Shown: positions 1 through 9,091 of the stretch, one piece after another
How positions within the stretch are numbered: position 1 is the stretch's first letter
Layout: each line of letters begins with the position of its first letter
Assembly (NCBI RefSeq): GCF_000234665.1
Contig: NC_018310.1
Location: forward strand, 372,001 to 436,000
Length of the DNA stretch: 64,000 nt
From: Leishmania mexicana MHOM/GT/2001/U1103
Lineage: Eukaryota > Euglenozoa > Kinetoplastea > Trypanosomatida > Trypanosomatidae
Reading direction: 5' to 3'
Notes under the pieces: generated by a model
The model's database searches: none
What the model was told of the DNA's origin: nothing
Seen by the model: only the letters and a program-made list of their open reading frames with translations
Made by a program: the position numbers and the translations under genes

Positions 1-1433
1 GGAAAGCGCTGCTTGACAGCGGGGCGAGTCGCAGAAGCGGCGGGGAGCAGCACAATGGGGCTGTGTGTTGGTGTGTTGGTGTGAATGGGTGGGGAGGGCG
101 GGCCGATGTGTCTGAGATCCAGTTGCGTGGGCGTCGTCCGGTGCTTGGCCCTCAATATAACGGCCCCCCTCCAACTCCGCTTCCGCGCATTGCATGCGAG
201 TGCGATGACGATGGCTCAGCGCATTAGGGGGGGGGGACGGAAAGCGATGGACAACCGCGGGTGATGTGTCGCGAGGAGGCAACGTTGGTCATGGTGGCAA
301 CGTGCCGGTGGGTCTCGATCAATCCTCTCATCACCGAAGTCAAACACGCGGTCGTACGGATGTGCAACACCGGCAGCGATGTGGCTGCATCAACACCCCT
401 CACCACCACCTTTTCACTCGCGCACATCGCCGCCTTATACTCTTCACCGTTTAGGTGCCACGGTAGGTGTCCGAGAGATGCGCTCATGCTCACTGGCGTT
501 TTACATCCGTCCTTCTCCCCCACCTCTCTCTCCCACGCCTGTGCGCGTGTGGCGTGGAGCACAACACCACCACTCTCTTTCTTTACCCGCCCACTCGCAC
601 GCGTGCGCCCACACACGCACACACACAACCGTCGAAGGGAGGAGCTACAAACACGGCAGCAGGTTCTACGCCACAGTGCGGATTCTCGGCTCGCTTCTCC
701 CCTCAACCCGCAGCTGACCACGCACGCACGCACTCAGCAGTCCTCCTACCACATTGGTGAGAGGACGCACGGCCCACTCCCCCGACTCCCCACACCCCTC
801 CCTCCCTCAGAGGCACACAACACGCGTGTGCGCACTTCTGTGTGCGTCGCAAGCACCCTGTACGAACAATCTCTTGACTTCCTCCCGCACTGTTACTGTT
901 GCTGTTTATATCGACCTCCTCCCCCCATCTCCCCTCCGTGCCGTTGCCTTCTTCGCTGTCTGGACATTCGTTCATCGTAGTAGTTCGACGCTTCTTCCGG
1001 CAGCGTAGTTCATCCGCATCGCCATCCTTCTCATCCTTGTGATCCGCATTGTCGTTGACCTTCGCATGTGGGCGTGCGCGTCCGTACACACTCGCTTCTC
1101 ACTTTCCCTGTGTGTGTGTGTGTGTGTGTGTGTGGAGGTCCCCTCCCTCCCTCCGTCTGTGCTCTTGTATTGCTGTCGAGTGTGGCATCCGTGCTCCTCC
1201 CCTCCCCCAACACACACGCACGCCGTCAACCGCGGCCGGCATCATCCGTTTAGCACCCATCGTGCTGCGATACGTGCGATATGGCGCTCTTCCCTCAGGG
1301 TCCATCATCGCCGCCGGCGCCGGCGCCAAAATGTCCGCCGGAGTGCGTTGCCTCTTCATGTGTGTCGCTCCCCATAACACCACCGTGCATCGCCCGCCGC
1401 GTATTGCCTCTCTTCCCGCCACCGGGCTGCCAC
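1..1433. other. Spacer / 5' flank before TLDc gene
   Basis: No convincing gene is seen. The DNA is C/T-rich with (GT)n and (CA)n runs, and its open frames show no consistent G/C-third codon bias. A polypyrimidine stretch at about 1137-1176 is followed by a possible SL acceptor AG at 1179-1180. The left part is probably the 3' UTR of a gene outside the window. Confidence 0.6.
1111..1134. repeat. (TG)12 microsatellite
   Basis: Twelve uninterrupted TG units lie just before the C/T-rich tract of the putative trans-splicing region. Such runs are common in Leishmania spacers. Confidence 0.9.
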
Positions 1434-3239
1434 ATGTACGACGCCTACCGCAACTGCTTCCAGTACCGGCCAGATGTGCAACGGAAGCTCGTCGAGGCGG
1501 TGCAGCGAGAGAGTCGCCTGCGGCACCTGGCTGCCCTACACGCAGGAGACGCCGCCACGTTGCGTGCGGAGGTGAGTGCTGCGGTGTTGCGCAAGGAAGG
1601 AGTGGCGATGGATAACACATCGTGTTGCTGCGCTCTGGATGCAGCGCAGCTATTTGCCACCCAAGAGGACATGCCGACCCCGCCTCTGCCGCTCTCTCGC
1701 TGTGAGCTACACGAGGTCCTCCTGGCGCTGTCGCCGCGCTGGCAGAGCTACCCGTGGCGGCTGTGCTTCGACACCGCCAGTGACGGGTTCAGCCTCTCCA
1801 ACCTCTACCGTCGCATGGAGGCGGTGGATGCGAAGAAGTCGCAGGTGAAGACCGTCGCCTTCGGGCTGTTCTTTGTGCACTCTCGCGAGGACGCCGAACT
1901 GTCGAGCACGCAGGTCGCGAGCCCGACGCACAGTCTCTCGGCCTCGTCGATGAGCGCCTCGTGCGCGGTGTCGCCATCGACTGCCGGCGCATCTCATTCA
2001 TTTCGCGAGGCGCACCGCGCCAGCTCCCGGCGATACGGCCCCGCCCACAGCGCGCTGCAGCACAGCGTGCTCGGCTGCTTCACTCCTGAGGTGCCGTGCC
2101 TCAGTCGCCACTCCGCCAACATATACTTTGGCTCCCCCGACACCTTCGTCTTCCGGCTGGATCAGCTGAGCTGCGCGCCGTCGCGTGGGGCGTGGATGGC
2201 GACAGATGTGGCAAAGGGGCAGAAGCCCCAAGAGGCGCAGCAGCAGCATGACAAGGCTGCTGCTTCCTTGGACACGGACTCGCGGAAGCGCTCGGCTGCC
2301 GACCCTTACACCTGTGCCCCGACCACCTCCACAACAGCAGTCGGTGCAGTGCCAGCGTACAGTTACGCGCGGCTTACCGTCGCTGATGATGATATGGCGG
2401 GAGTACCGGTGCCGATGCCGAGCCGGGTGACCATCGAGCACTCCGTGGGCTCGAAGCACACCATCGACAAGTCGATGGTGCACTCGTTACCACTCTTGCC
2501 ACCAAGCGAGGTGCCGCCGCACCTGAACGCGTCGCCGCGACGGCCAACCGCCGTTTTATCCAGCAACGCGGCTGCTACGTTCAGCGTCCGCGGCGCACCT
2601 GACATGGTTGTGCCATCCCCGCGGGGTAGGCGGCATCGACTGCTGTGCCCTGTGCAGCCGGCTCGAGTGGTGCCACAGGCGCCACTGCTGGAGAAGTTCA
2701 CCTGGTGCGGCAACACGCATAATAGAAAGTTCATCGTTTGCAACCCGCACTTCTTCGCCATTGGCGGCGGCCAGAGCGGGGCAGCCCTGTACGTGGACGA
2801 GGCGCTCCAGTACGGCACGAGCAGTACGTGGTGCGAGACGTTCAGCGCACCGTGCCTCTTCGGCCCGCGCATGGGCAGCCCCGACGCATCACCGCTATCG
2901 TCGTGGATGCAGTCGCACATATCTGGACGAGACAGTCCTCGTGGCGGCCCTGCGCGCCAGACCAGCGGCTTGCCGCACGTCGAGTTCGCCATCAGCCGCG
3001 TCGTGTGGTTCAGCGTCACAGAGGACAAGCGCAATCTGCGCATGATGAGCGTCGCCGACGCATCTTTGCCCTCTGCTGAGGCGCACCGCTGTGGCTGTGG
3101 ACGTTACAGCTGCGCTGGCGGCAGCAGCACCACGACTCTCGATCCGATGTCAACAGGGAAATCAACAGCGCCATCGCCGCCGCCCGCCTCGACGTTTGTG
3201 CACCGGTGCGACTTGATGCCGTTTGCGGCGCCAATGTAG
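1434..3239 (+). CDS. TLDc-domain protein
   Basis: A 601-residue protein with a TLDc domain split by an insertion. Residues about 99-130 hold the opening block (PRWQSYPWRLCFDT, then GFSLSNLYRRM). Residues about 212-244 read like the GxFTxE..GxxxTFVFRL block. Residues about 422-470 carry the hallmark FFAIGGGQSGAALYVDEAL followed by CETF, and FAISRVVWF near 516-528 matches the closing FxIxxxEVW strand. TLDc proteins (OXR1, NCOA7, TLDC1 families) are linked to oxidative-stress protection and to binding the V-ATPase; such a role here is inference. About 180 low-complexity residues separate the second and third blocks. The frame is open upstream to an ATG at 1281, but those 51 codons are Pro/Cys-rich and lack the G/C-third bias that begins at 1434, so 1434 is preferred. 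Confidence 0.85.
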   Translation: MYDAYRNCFQYRPDVQRKLVEAVQRESRLRHLAALHAGDAATLRAEVSAAVLRKEGVAMDNTSCCCALDAAQLFATQEDMPTPPLPLSRCELHEVLLALSPRWQSYPWRLCFDTASDGFSLSNLYRRMEAVDAKKSQVKTVAFGLFFVHSREDAELSSTQVASPTHSLSASSMSASCAVSPSTAGASHSFREAHRASSRRYGPAHSALQHSVLGCFTPEVPCLSRHSANIYFGSPDTFVFRLDQLSCAPSRGAWMATDVAKGQKPQEAQQQHDKAAASLDTDSRKRSAADPYTCAPTTSTTAVGAVPAYSYARLTVADDDMAGVPVPMPSRVTIEHSVGSKHTIDKSMVHSLPLLPPSEVPPHLNASPRRPTAVLSSNAAATFSVRGAPDMVVPSPRGRRHRLLCPVQPARVVPQAPLLEKFTWCGNTHNRKFIVCNPHFFAIGGGQSGAALYVDEALQYGTSSTWCETFSAPCLFGPRMGSPDASPLSSWMQSHISGRDSPRGGPARQTSGLPHVEFAISRVVWFSVTEDKRNLRMMSVADASLPSAEAHRCGCGRYSCAGGSSTTTLDPMSTGKSTAPSPPPASTFVHRCDLMPFAAPM

Positions 3240-4259
3240 AGACAGGCGCACGCGCCTCACAAACCGCAAGAGGTGAGGGGGAGGGGGAGAGGGGCAGCGC
3301 ACAGGTCTGCTCATCTCTCTCCAAAGCGGTGTGTACATGCGCGTGGCAGGCATCCGTTTCCCGCATGATTGCATCGAATCCTGTACTCGTCTCCGGTCAC
3401 GATGGTGGCCACACATCACCGCTGCTTCTATCGCTCCTCTGCTCGTGTGTGTGTGTGTGTCTTTCCGCGAACTAGGCTGTAGCACACGAGAACCGTAGCG
3501 GAGAGGTGCGCACCCAAAGCGCTAGCGCGTCCTGCGCACTCCGCTCTCGTGTTCGGCACGCACAACGCACACGCAACGCCTCACTGCCCCTGTGTCCTGA
3601 CCAGTCGTGGAGGATACCGCCGCGCCTTGACCTTCCTCCTCCACTCCTGAGCAGACCCGTGCTGCCTCCACACCTCTGCACCACTCCTCTCCCCCTCTCT
3701 CGCGTGCGGTGTGTGTGTGTGCGTGCGTGTGCGTGGATGCGCCGTTCAAAGTGCTCCCCGCGCCCGCCTACAAGCATTTTCTCTGGGTCTCGTCCAGCTC
3801 TCCCCCCTTCTACTCCCTTCGTTGTGTCGCCACACGCTTGGCTGCCCGAAGATACGCGTCCACACTGTTTATACGCCACCTGGGATCAACCGCACCTGCC
3901 GCCATCGCATGCGCACACAGATTCCCGGAGAAGCCATAGCCTTCTTCTGCTCAGTGCCGTGCGTACGCGCTCCTTTGGGATTCGAGTGCCTTCCGTGACG
4001 TTCACGCACACCTTGACCCTTGCAGCACATCACTGCGCGCCGTCCACCCACCCTCTCCCCCATCCCCGCACCGCCCGTTGCATCATCGTCAACGCTTCGC
4101 AGCTCGCAGTCTCCTTCGTAGCGCCGCCCCTCCTCCTCCCCCTCCCCCGTTCATCTGTGAGCCTGTGCGCGTACACCCAGTCGTCGGGTGCTGTCCCTCT
4201 CTCGGTGGTCACTGTCACCGTCGTCGTCGTCTCCCCCCTCCCCCTCCCCTCCCCTCCCG
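3240..4259. other. Spacer between TLDc gene and GFAT
   Basis: No gene is seen. The spacer should hold the 3' UTR of the upstream gene and the SL-addition region of GFAT. A C/T tract at about 4123-4158 is followed by AG at 4160-4161, and no ATG occurs between that AG and the GFAT start. Confidence 0.6.
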
Positions 4260-6272
4260 ATGTGCGGCATCTTGGGCTACGCGAACAGCAACGTGCCACG
4301 CACGGTGGAGCAGATCTTGGACATTCTTCTTCGCTGTATTCAGAGGGTGGAGTACCGCGGCTACGACAGCGCAGGCCTCGCCATCGACGCAAACATCGGC
4401 AGCGGCACGGAGGACGGCACCGCCGCCAGTGCGCCGACGCCGCGCCCTTGTGTGGTGCGCAGCGTCGGCAACATTGACCAGCTCCGCAAGAAGGTGTTCA
4501 GCGAGGCGGTCGCCGCGACGCTGCCACCGATGGACGCCACGACGAACCACCACGTTGGCATTGTGCACACGCGGTGGGCCACGCACGGTGTTGTGTGCGA
4601 GCGCAACTGTCACCCACAGCAGAGCAACAACGGCGAGTTCACCATCGTGCACAACGGCATCGTCACGAACTACTCCGCGCTGAAGGGGCTCCTCACGGCG
4701 GAGGGGTACGTCTTCTACTCCGGCACCGACACAGAGGTTATTAGCGTCCTCTCCGAGTACCTGTACACGCGCAAGGGCGTCCACCAGTTCGCCGACCTGC
4801 TGCTGGAGCTGTCGAACATGGTGGAGGGAAGCTACGCGTTGCTTATCAAGAGCATCTACTTTCCTGGTCAGGTGGCGGCGAGCCGCCAGGGATCGCCGCT
4901 GATGGTCGGCATCCGGCAGACAGACAACCGCGGCTGCGTGGTGGAGCTGCAGTCGTGCGACTTCACCGACCCATCGGGGCCGCTCGAGGTGTTCTTCTCC
5001 TCCGACTCGAACGCGTTCGCCGAGTACACGCGCGACGTTGTGTACCTCGAGGACAACGACATTGTTCACTACTGCGACGGCGCACTGCGCTTCTACAACG
5101 TAGCGGACCGCAAGAAGTCCATCATCAAGCGCGAGGTGCAGCACCTGGGGACGAAGCTGGAGGGTCTGTCCAAGGGCAACTACGCGCATTTCATGCTCAA
5201 GGAGATCTACGAGCAGGCAGAGTCCGTCATCAGCTCCATGCACGGCCGCATCGACTTCAGTAGCGGGACAGTGCAGCTCGGCGGCTTCACCCAGCAGAAC
5301 ATCCGCGCCATTCTCGCCAGTCGCCGCATCCTCTTCATCGCGTGCGGTACCTCGCTGCACAGCTGCATCGCTGTGCGGCCACTCTTCGAGGAGCTCGTGC
5401 CACTGCCGATATCCATCGAAAATGCCTCCGACTTCATTGACCGCAGGCCGCAGATCCAGCGGAACGACGCGTGCTTCTTCATCTCGCAGTCCGGCGAGAC
5501 CGCTGACACGCTCATGGCGCTGAAGCTGTGCAGCGAGGCTGGCGCGATGTGCGTCGGCGTCACGAACGTCGTTGAGTCTAGCGTCAGCCGGCTGACGCAC
5601 TGCGGCGTCCACCTGAAAGCTGGCGTCGAGGTCGGTGTGGCGTCAACGAAGGCATACACGTCACAGGTGATCGTGATGACGCTGGTGGTGCTCTTGCTCA
5701 GCAGCGACTCGGTGCGGCTGCAGGAGCGCCGCAACGAGATCTTGCGCGGTCTGTCCGAGGTGCCAGCAAAGATTACCGAGGTGCTCAGGGTCACACACGA
5801 CCCCATGAAGGCGCTGGCGGCGCGCCTGAAGGAGAGCCACTCCGTCATTGTGCTCGGTCGCGGCTACGACCTGGCTACCGCGATGGAGGCGGCGCTGAAG
5901 GTGAAGGAGCTGAGCTACGTTCACATGGAAGGCATTCACAGCGGCGAGCTCAAGCATGGGCCGCTCGCGCTGATTGATGAGACGGTGCCGGTGCTGGCGA
6001 TGTGCACAAAGGACAAGCACTTCGACTTGAGCAAGGCAGCGGTGCAGCAGGTGAACGCTCGCAACGGCTCCGTCGTCGTCTTCACGACCGAGGTAGACGC
6101 TGAGCTGAGGGCGGCCGCGAGCGAGATAGTCCTTGTTCCAGCGACGGTGGACTGCCTTCAGTGTGTCATCAACGTTATTCCGTTCCAGTTGCTTGCCTAC
6201 TACATGGCGCTGCTGCGCGGCAATAACGTTGACTGCCCGCGCAACCTGGCCAAGAGTGTCACCGTGCAGTAG
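4260..6272 (+). CDS. GFAT: Glutamine--fructose-6-phosphate aminotransferase (isomerizing)
   Basis: A 670-residue enzyme that converts fructose-6-phosphate and glutamine to glucosamine-6-phosphate and glutamate. This is the entry step to UDP-GlcNAc for N-glycans, GPI anchors and other glycoconjugates. The protein begins MCGILGY, which fixes the start because Cys2 is the N-terminal nucleophile of class II glutamine amidotransferases. HTRWATHG and HNGIVTNY are in the glutaminase half. Two SIS sugar-isomerase domains follow, with IACGTS near residue 359, SQSGETADT near 410 and HMEGIHSGELKHGPLAL near 555. The end, DCPRNLAKSVTVQ, is the family's conserved C terminus. The length is normal for eukaryotic GFAT. 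An inserted Ala/Pro/Thr stretch (about residues 40-62) in the amidotransferase domain resembles the variable loop of eukaryotic forms. Identification is secure. Confidence 0.98.
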   Translation: MCGILGYANSNVPRTVEQILDILLRCIQRVEYRGYDSAGLAIDANIGSGTEDGTAASAPTPRPCVVRSVGNIDQLRKKVFSEAVAATLPPMDATTNHHVGIVHTRWATHGVVCERNCHPQQSNNGEFTIVHNGIVTNYSALKGLLTAEGYVFYSGTDTEVISVLSEYLYTRKGVHQFADLLLELSNMVEGSYALLIKSIYFPGQVAASRQGSPLMVGIRQTDNRGCVVELQSCDFTDPSGPLEVFFSSDSNAFAEYTRDVVYLEDNDIVHYCDGALRFYNVADRKKSIIKREVQHLGTKLEGLSKGNYAHFMLKEIYEQAESVISSMHGRIDFSSGTVQLGGFTQQNIRAILASRRILFIACGTSLHSCIAVRPLFEELVPLPISIENASDFIDRRPQIQRNDACFFISQSGETADTLMALKLCSEAGAMCVGVTNVVESSVSRLTHCGVHLKAGVEVGVASTKAYTSQVIVMTLVVLLLSSDSVRLQERRNEILRGLSEVPAKITEVLRVTHDPMKALAARLKESHSVIVLGRGYDLATAMEAALKVKELSYVHMEGIHSGELKHGPLALIDETVPVLAMCTKDKHFDLSKAAVQQVNARNGSVVVFTTEVDAELRAAASEIVLVPATVDCLQCVINVIPFQLLAYYMALLRGNNVDCPRNLAKSVTVQ

Positions 6273-7534
6273 TACCGCATGTGTGTGCGTGTGTCCGTGC
6301 GCATCGCCACGCCCCCCCTCCCCCTCCCCTTCACCCTCTCCCCCACCACCACCGGCAGCCCCCTTCGCGTCTGTCGGCTCTACGTTAAAGCGCCGCCTTC
6401 TTCAACTCGTGCTCACGCTGGTGTGCATCATTTCTTGTCCCCCCTCCCTCCCTCCCTCCCCCTCTCATCTTCTTACCCCCCCCCCCACCCTCACCCCCCT
6501 CAAGAGGGTGGGTGCGACGCGTTGTGCGGAATGCGTGTGATGAGGCGGGTGGGCCGATACCCGTGCGCGTGTTTCCAGTGAAGCCGAGAAAGTGAAGTAG
6601 GGAAGCGCGAGAACCGCGAAAAGGTGCGCGTGCAGGGGAAGCGCAGCGCGCATGGTGTGGAAGGGCCCCGTGGCTGGCTGTCCATCTGGTCGCCTTCCTC
6701 ATCCTCTGCGCGTGCGGGTGTCTCTGCCGCCTGCTCTCCTGCTTTGCTTCGCCGTTGCTGCGATGTCTCTCCTTTAGCGTGTGTTATTCTTACTCGGCTC
6801 TCGGCCCGCACATGTGGCCACGACGGAGGCGTATGTGTGTGTATGTATATGTGTATGTGTCGCGTCGGCTGTGTCGGCCACCGCCACCCTCTCCGTTGCC
6901 TGGGCCTCTCGCGTGAGCGATGTTTTCTCGGCAAAGGGGGAGGAGGCGCGACTCTTCGCGTGTGCGTGCGAGTCGAGCGCGCAACGAAACCGAACTAAGA
7001 AGACAAGGAGCGGCATCCGCCTCCTTCGCCGAGCAGACGTGGATGCTGTCACCCACCCACCCACACCCACACACGCACAAGAGACCCGCACGCGTTATGT
7101 CGACCTTGTCACCTCTGCGCATGTAGCCTGGCCACCGCGCTCTGCTCCATGAAGGACTGCTGTAGCTCCTCGCAGCACCCTCTCTCTCCCCCTTCCTCCC
7201 CCGGCGTCTGTCTTCTGTTGCCGCTCAACCACATCCTTCTCTTCTCCTCTGCCTGCCCACTACACACCACTGCACTCTGCAGAATGTTTTCAGCCCGCGC
7301 CAACCCCGCCGACCCCGCCCCTCTGTGCCGTCGCAGCGCCGTACCTTGCGCGGTGTGAGTGTCCTCCTCCTCCTCCTCCTCCTCCCCCCTTCGTAGACAG
7401 GGCCGATCGAGGGAGGTCTGAGGCGAGAGCAGCACAGGACGCGCAGCAGACCTCGAGTTTTGCATGCGCCGCGCGTGAGGCGACCACGCATCACACATCC
7501 ACACCCGCCAAAGACAGCAATCGCTGGCGGCGCC
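6273..7534. other. Spacer between GFAT and MOB1
   Basis: No gene is seen. C-runs occur near 6440-6500 and GT-rich DNA near 6833-6860. A (CTC)n tract at about 7362-7390 leads to AG at 7395-7396, a good SL-acceptor candidate. From there to the MOB1 start the only ATG I see (7464) is out of frame and opens a four-codon uORF. Confidence 0.6.
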
Positions 7535-8206
7535 ATGAAGCTGTTTGGCAGCTCCCTCTTCGACTCGGACAAGACGTACCGGCCGAAGAAGAAGCACAAG
7601 GAGGGAACGGAGCGGTACCGCCTGCACAACTTCGCACGCTCGCTCGTCAAGTCCGGCGACCTGCGGCAGGCGGTGCAGCTGCCCCCTGGCGTCGAAGCCA
7701 ACAACTGGCTTTCGGTGCACACCGTCGATTTCTACAACATCACAAACGTCATCTACGGCTCGCTGACGGACTACTGCAGCGACATGAGCTGCCCCGTCAT
7801 GTCCTCCGGGCCGCGGTACGAGTACCTGTGGCGCAACCCTCCCGAGTACCCCAAGGCGACACGGGTGTCGGCACCACAGTACCTCGACCTGCTCATGAAG
7901 TGGATCGAGCGGCAGATCAACGACGAGCGCATTTTCCCGTCGGAGGACTACAACCCGTACCCGGCCGACTTCAAGAGTTACGTGAAGAACATATTCCGCC
8001 GCATGTTCCGCGTCTACGCGCACATCTATTACTCGCACTTCACGAAGATCGCGGAGCTTCAGGAGGAGGCGCACATGAACACCGCCTTCAAGCACTTCAT
8101 GTACTTCGCGTGGGAGTTCGACCTCATTCCACGTGAGGAGCTGACGCCGCTGCAGGAGTTGCTGAAGAACCTCATGGGCGACTACGCGAAGGAGAGGCTA
8201 GAGTGA
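7535..8206 (+). CDS. MOB1: MOB1/phocein family kinase activator
   Basis: A 223-residue Mob1-family protein. MOB1 binds and activates NDR/LATS-type kinases and in trypanosomes is linked to cytokinesis (established for the family). The zinc site is complete: Cys81 and Cys86 (DYCSDMSCP) with His163 and His168 (HIYYSHF). This is the same spacing as in human MOB1 (79/84/161/166). Other family signatures are NNWLSVHTVDFYN, GPRYEYLW and a C-terminal helix around PLQELL. The upstream in-frame extension has no ATG. Chosen start MKLFGSS gives a full-length protein. Identification is secure. Confidence 0.96.
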   Translation: MKLFGSSLFDSDKTYRPKKKHKEGTERYRLHNFARSLVKSGDLRQAVQLPPGVEANNWLSVHTVDFYNITNVIYGSLTDYCSDMSCPVMSSGPRYEYLWRNPPEYPKATRVSAPQYLDLLMKWIERQINDERIFPSEDYNPYPADFKSYVKNIFRRMFRVYAHIYYSHFTKIAELQEEAHMNTAFKHFMYFAWEFDLIPREELTPLQELLKNLMGDYAKERLE

Positions 8207-9091
8207 GCATCGAACTTTTGGACGCATATTGGAGGGGGAGGGGGGGGGGCAGCAAGACTTCGTGGCGCGTGCGTCTGCGCTTGTTGTTGAGGACCAGTCC
8301 CGGCGGACTGGCATGCATGTTTTGCGTCGCGTCCTTCTCCCCAAGACGTCTGTTCCACTTCGCCAGCGCCTCCGCTCGTGCCGACACCGGATCTCTGGCC
8401 GACGCTCCTCACTCGCCCTCTCTCTGCTTCTCCCGTTGTGTGTGTGCGCCGCCACGTTGTCGCGCCTTCGCCCGCAACACGCACACGCACACGCACACAC
8501 GTGTATGGTGGCGTCCTTTCACATGCGCACGGCACTTTCGTGTCTGTTGGCCGTCGACGCGGCCATCCATGCTTTCTCGTCCGGCGCGCGTGCGGCTCGA
8601 TGCTTTTTTATTTCTCCCATATCGTCGCTAGCAAAAAGCATTGTCAGGGGCGGGGGACGGGGACGGACGTCGAGGACGTGCGCGTCCGCAGTGTAGCATG
8701 GCGTATACTTGCGCGCCGGCGTTACGACCAGCCTGTGACGGCATCGGCACGCACGACCACGCTTCACTGTCGCGGCAACGTAGACGCGATTTGCCTTGTC
8801 GTGTGTTTCTCGTGGATATCCTCACGGTGTGATGCCCCCCCTCCCTCCCCCAAAAAAAAATTGCATCCCCATCTCTTGCTGCTCAGACCGCGCTCCGTGC
8901 TCAGTCGCCGGTGCATGTCCGCTCCCGTCTCACTTCCCCCCCCTCAACCCCCCTGTTTCTCATGCTCGCCACTCAGCCCACCGCCTTCTCCTCGCCTGTT
9001 TTACCGACATCACCGCGTCACCTTCGCGCGCGCCTTCATCACTCCAGCTTCCGCCACCACGAACGAAGCCTCGCACTGATCACGACGAATA
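8207..9091. other. Spacer between MOB1 and NO VEIN-domain gene
   Basis: No gene is seen. It contains G- and C-runs and an A9 run at 8852-8860. A pyrimidine-rich stretch before AG 8975-8976 is a candidate SL acceptor, and no ATG lies between it and the next start. Confidence 0.55.

Noticed and set aside
1281..1433. 51-codon N-terminal extension of the TLDc protein
   Set aside because: There is an in-frame ATG, but codon use is A/T-third and Pro/Cys-rich. Not excluded, because the nearest SL candidate (1180) is upstream of it.
4215..5612. 465-codon open frame on the - strand across GFAT
   Set aside because: It is the antisense shadow of a certain gene. G/C-third codon bias keeps the complementary frame free of stops.
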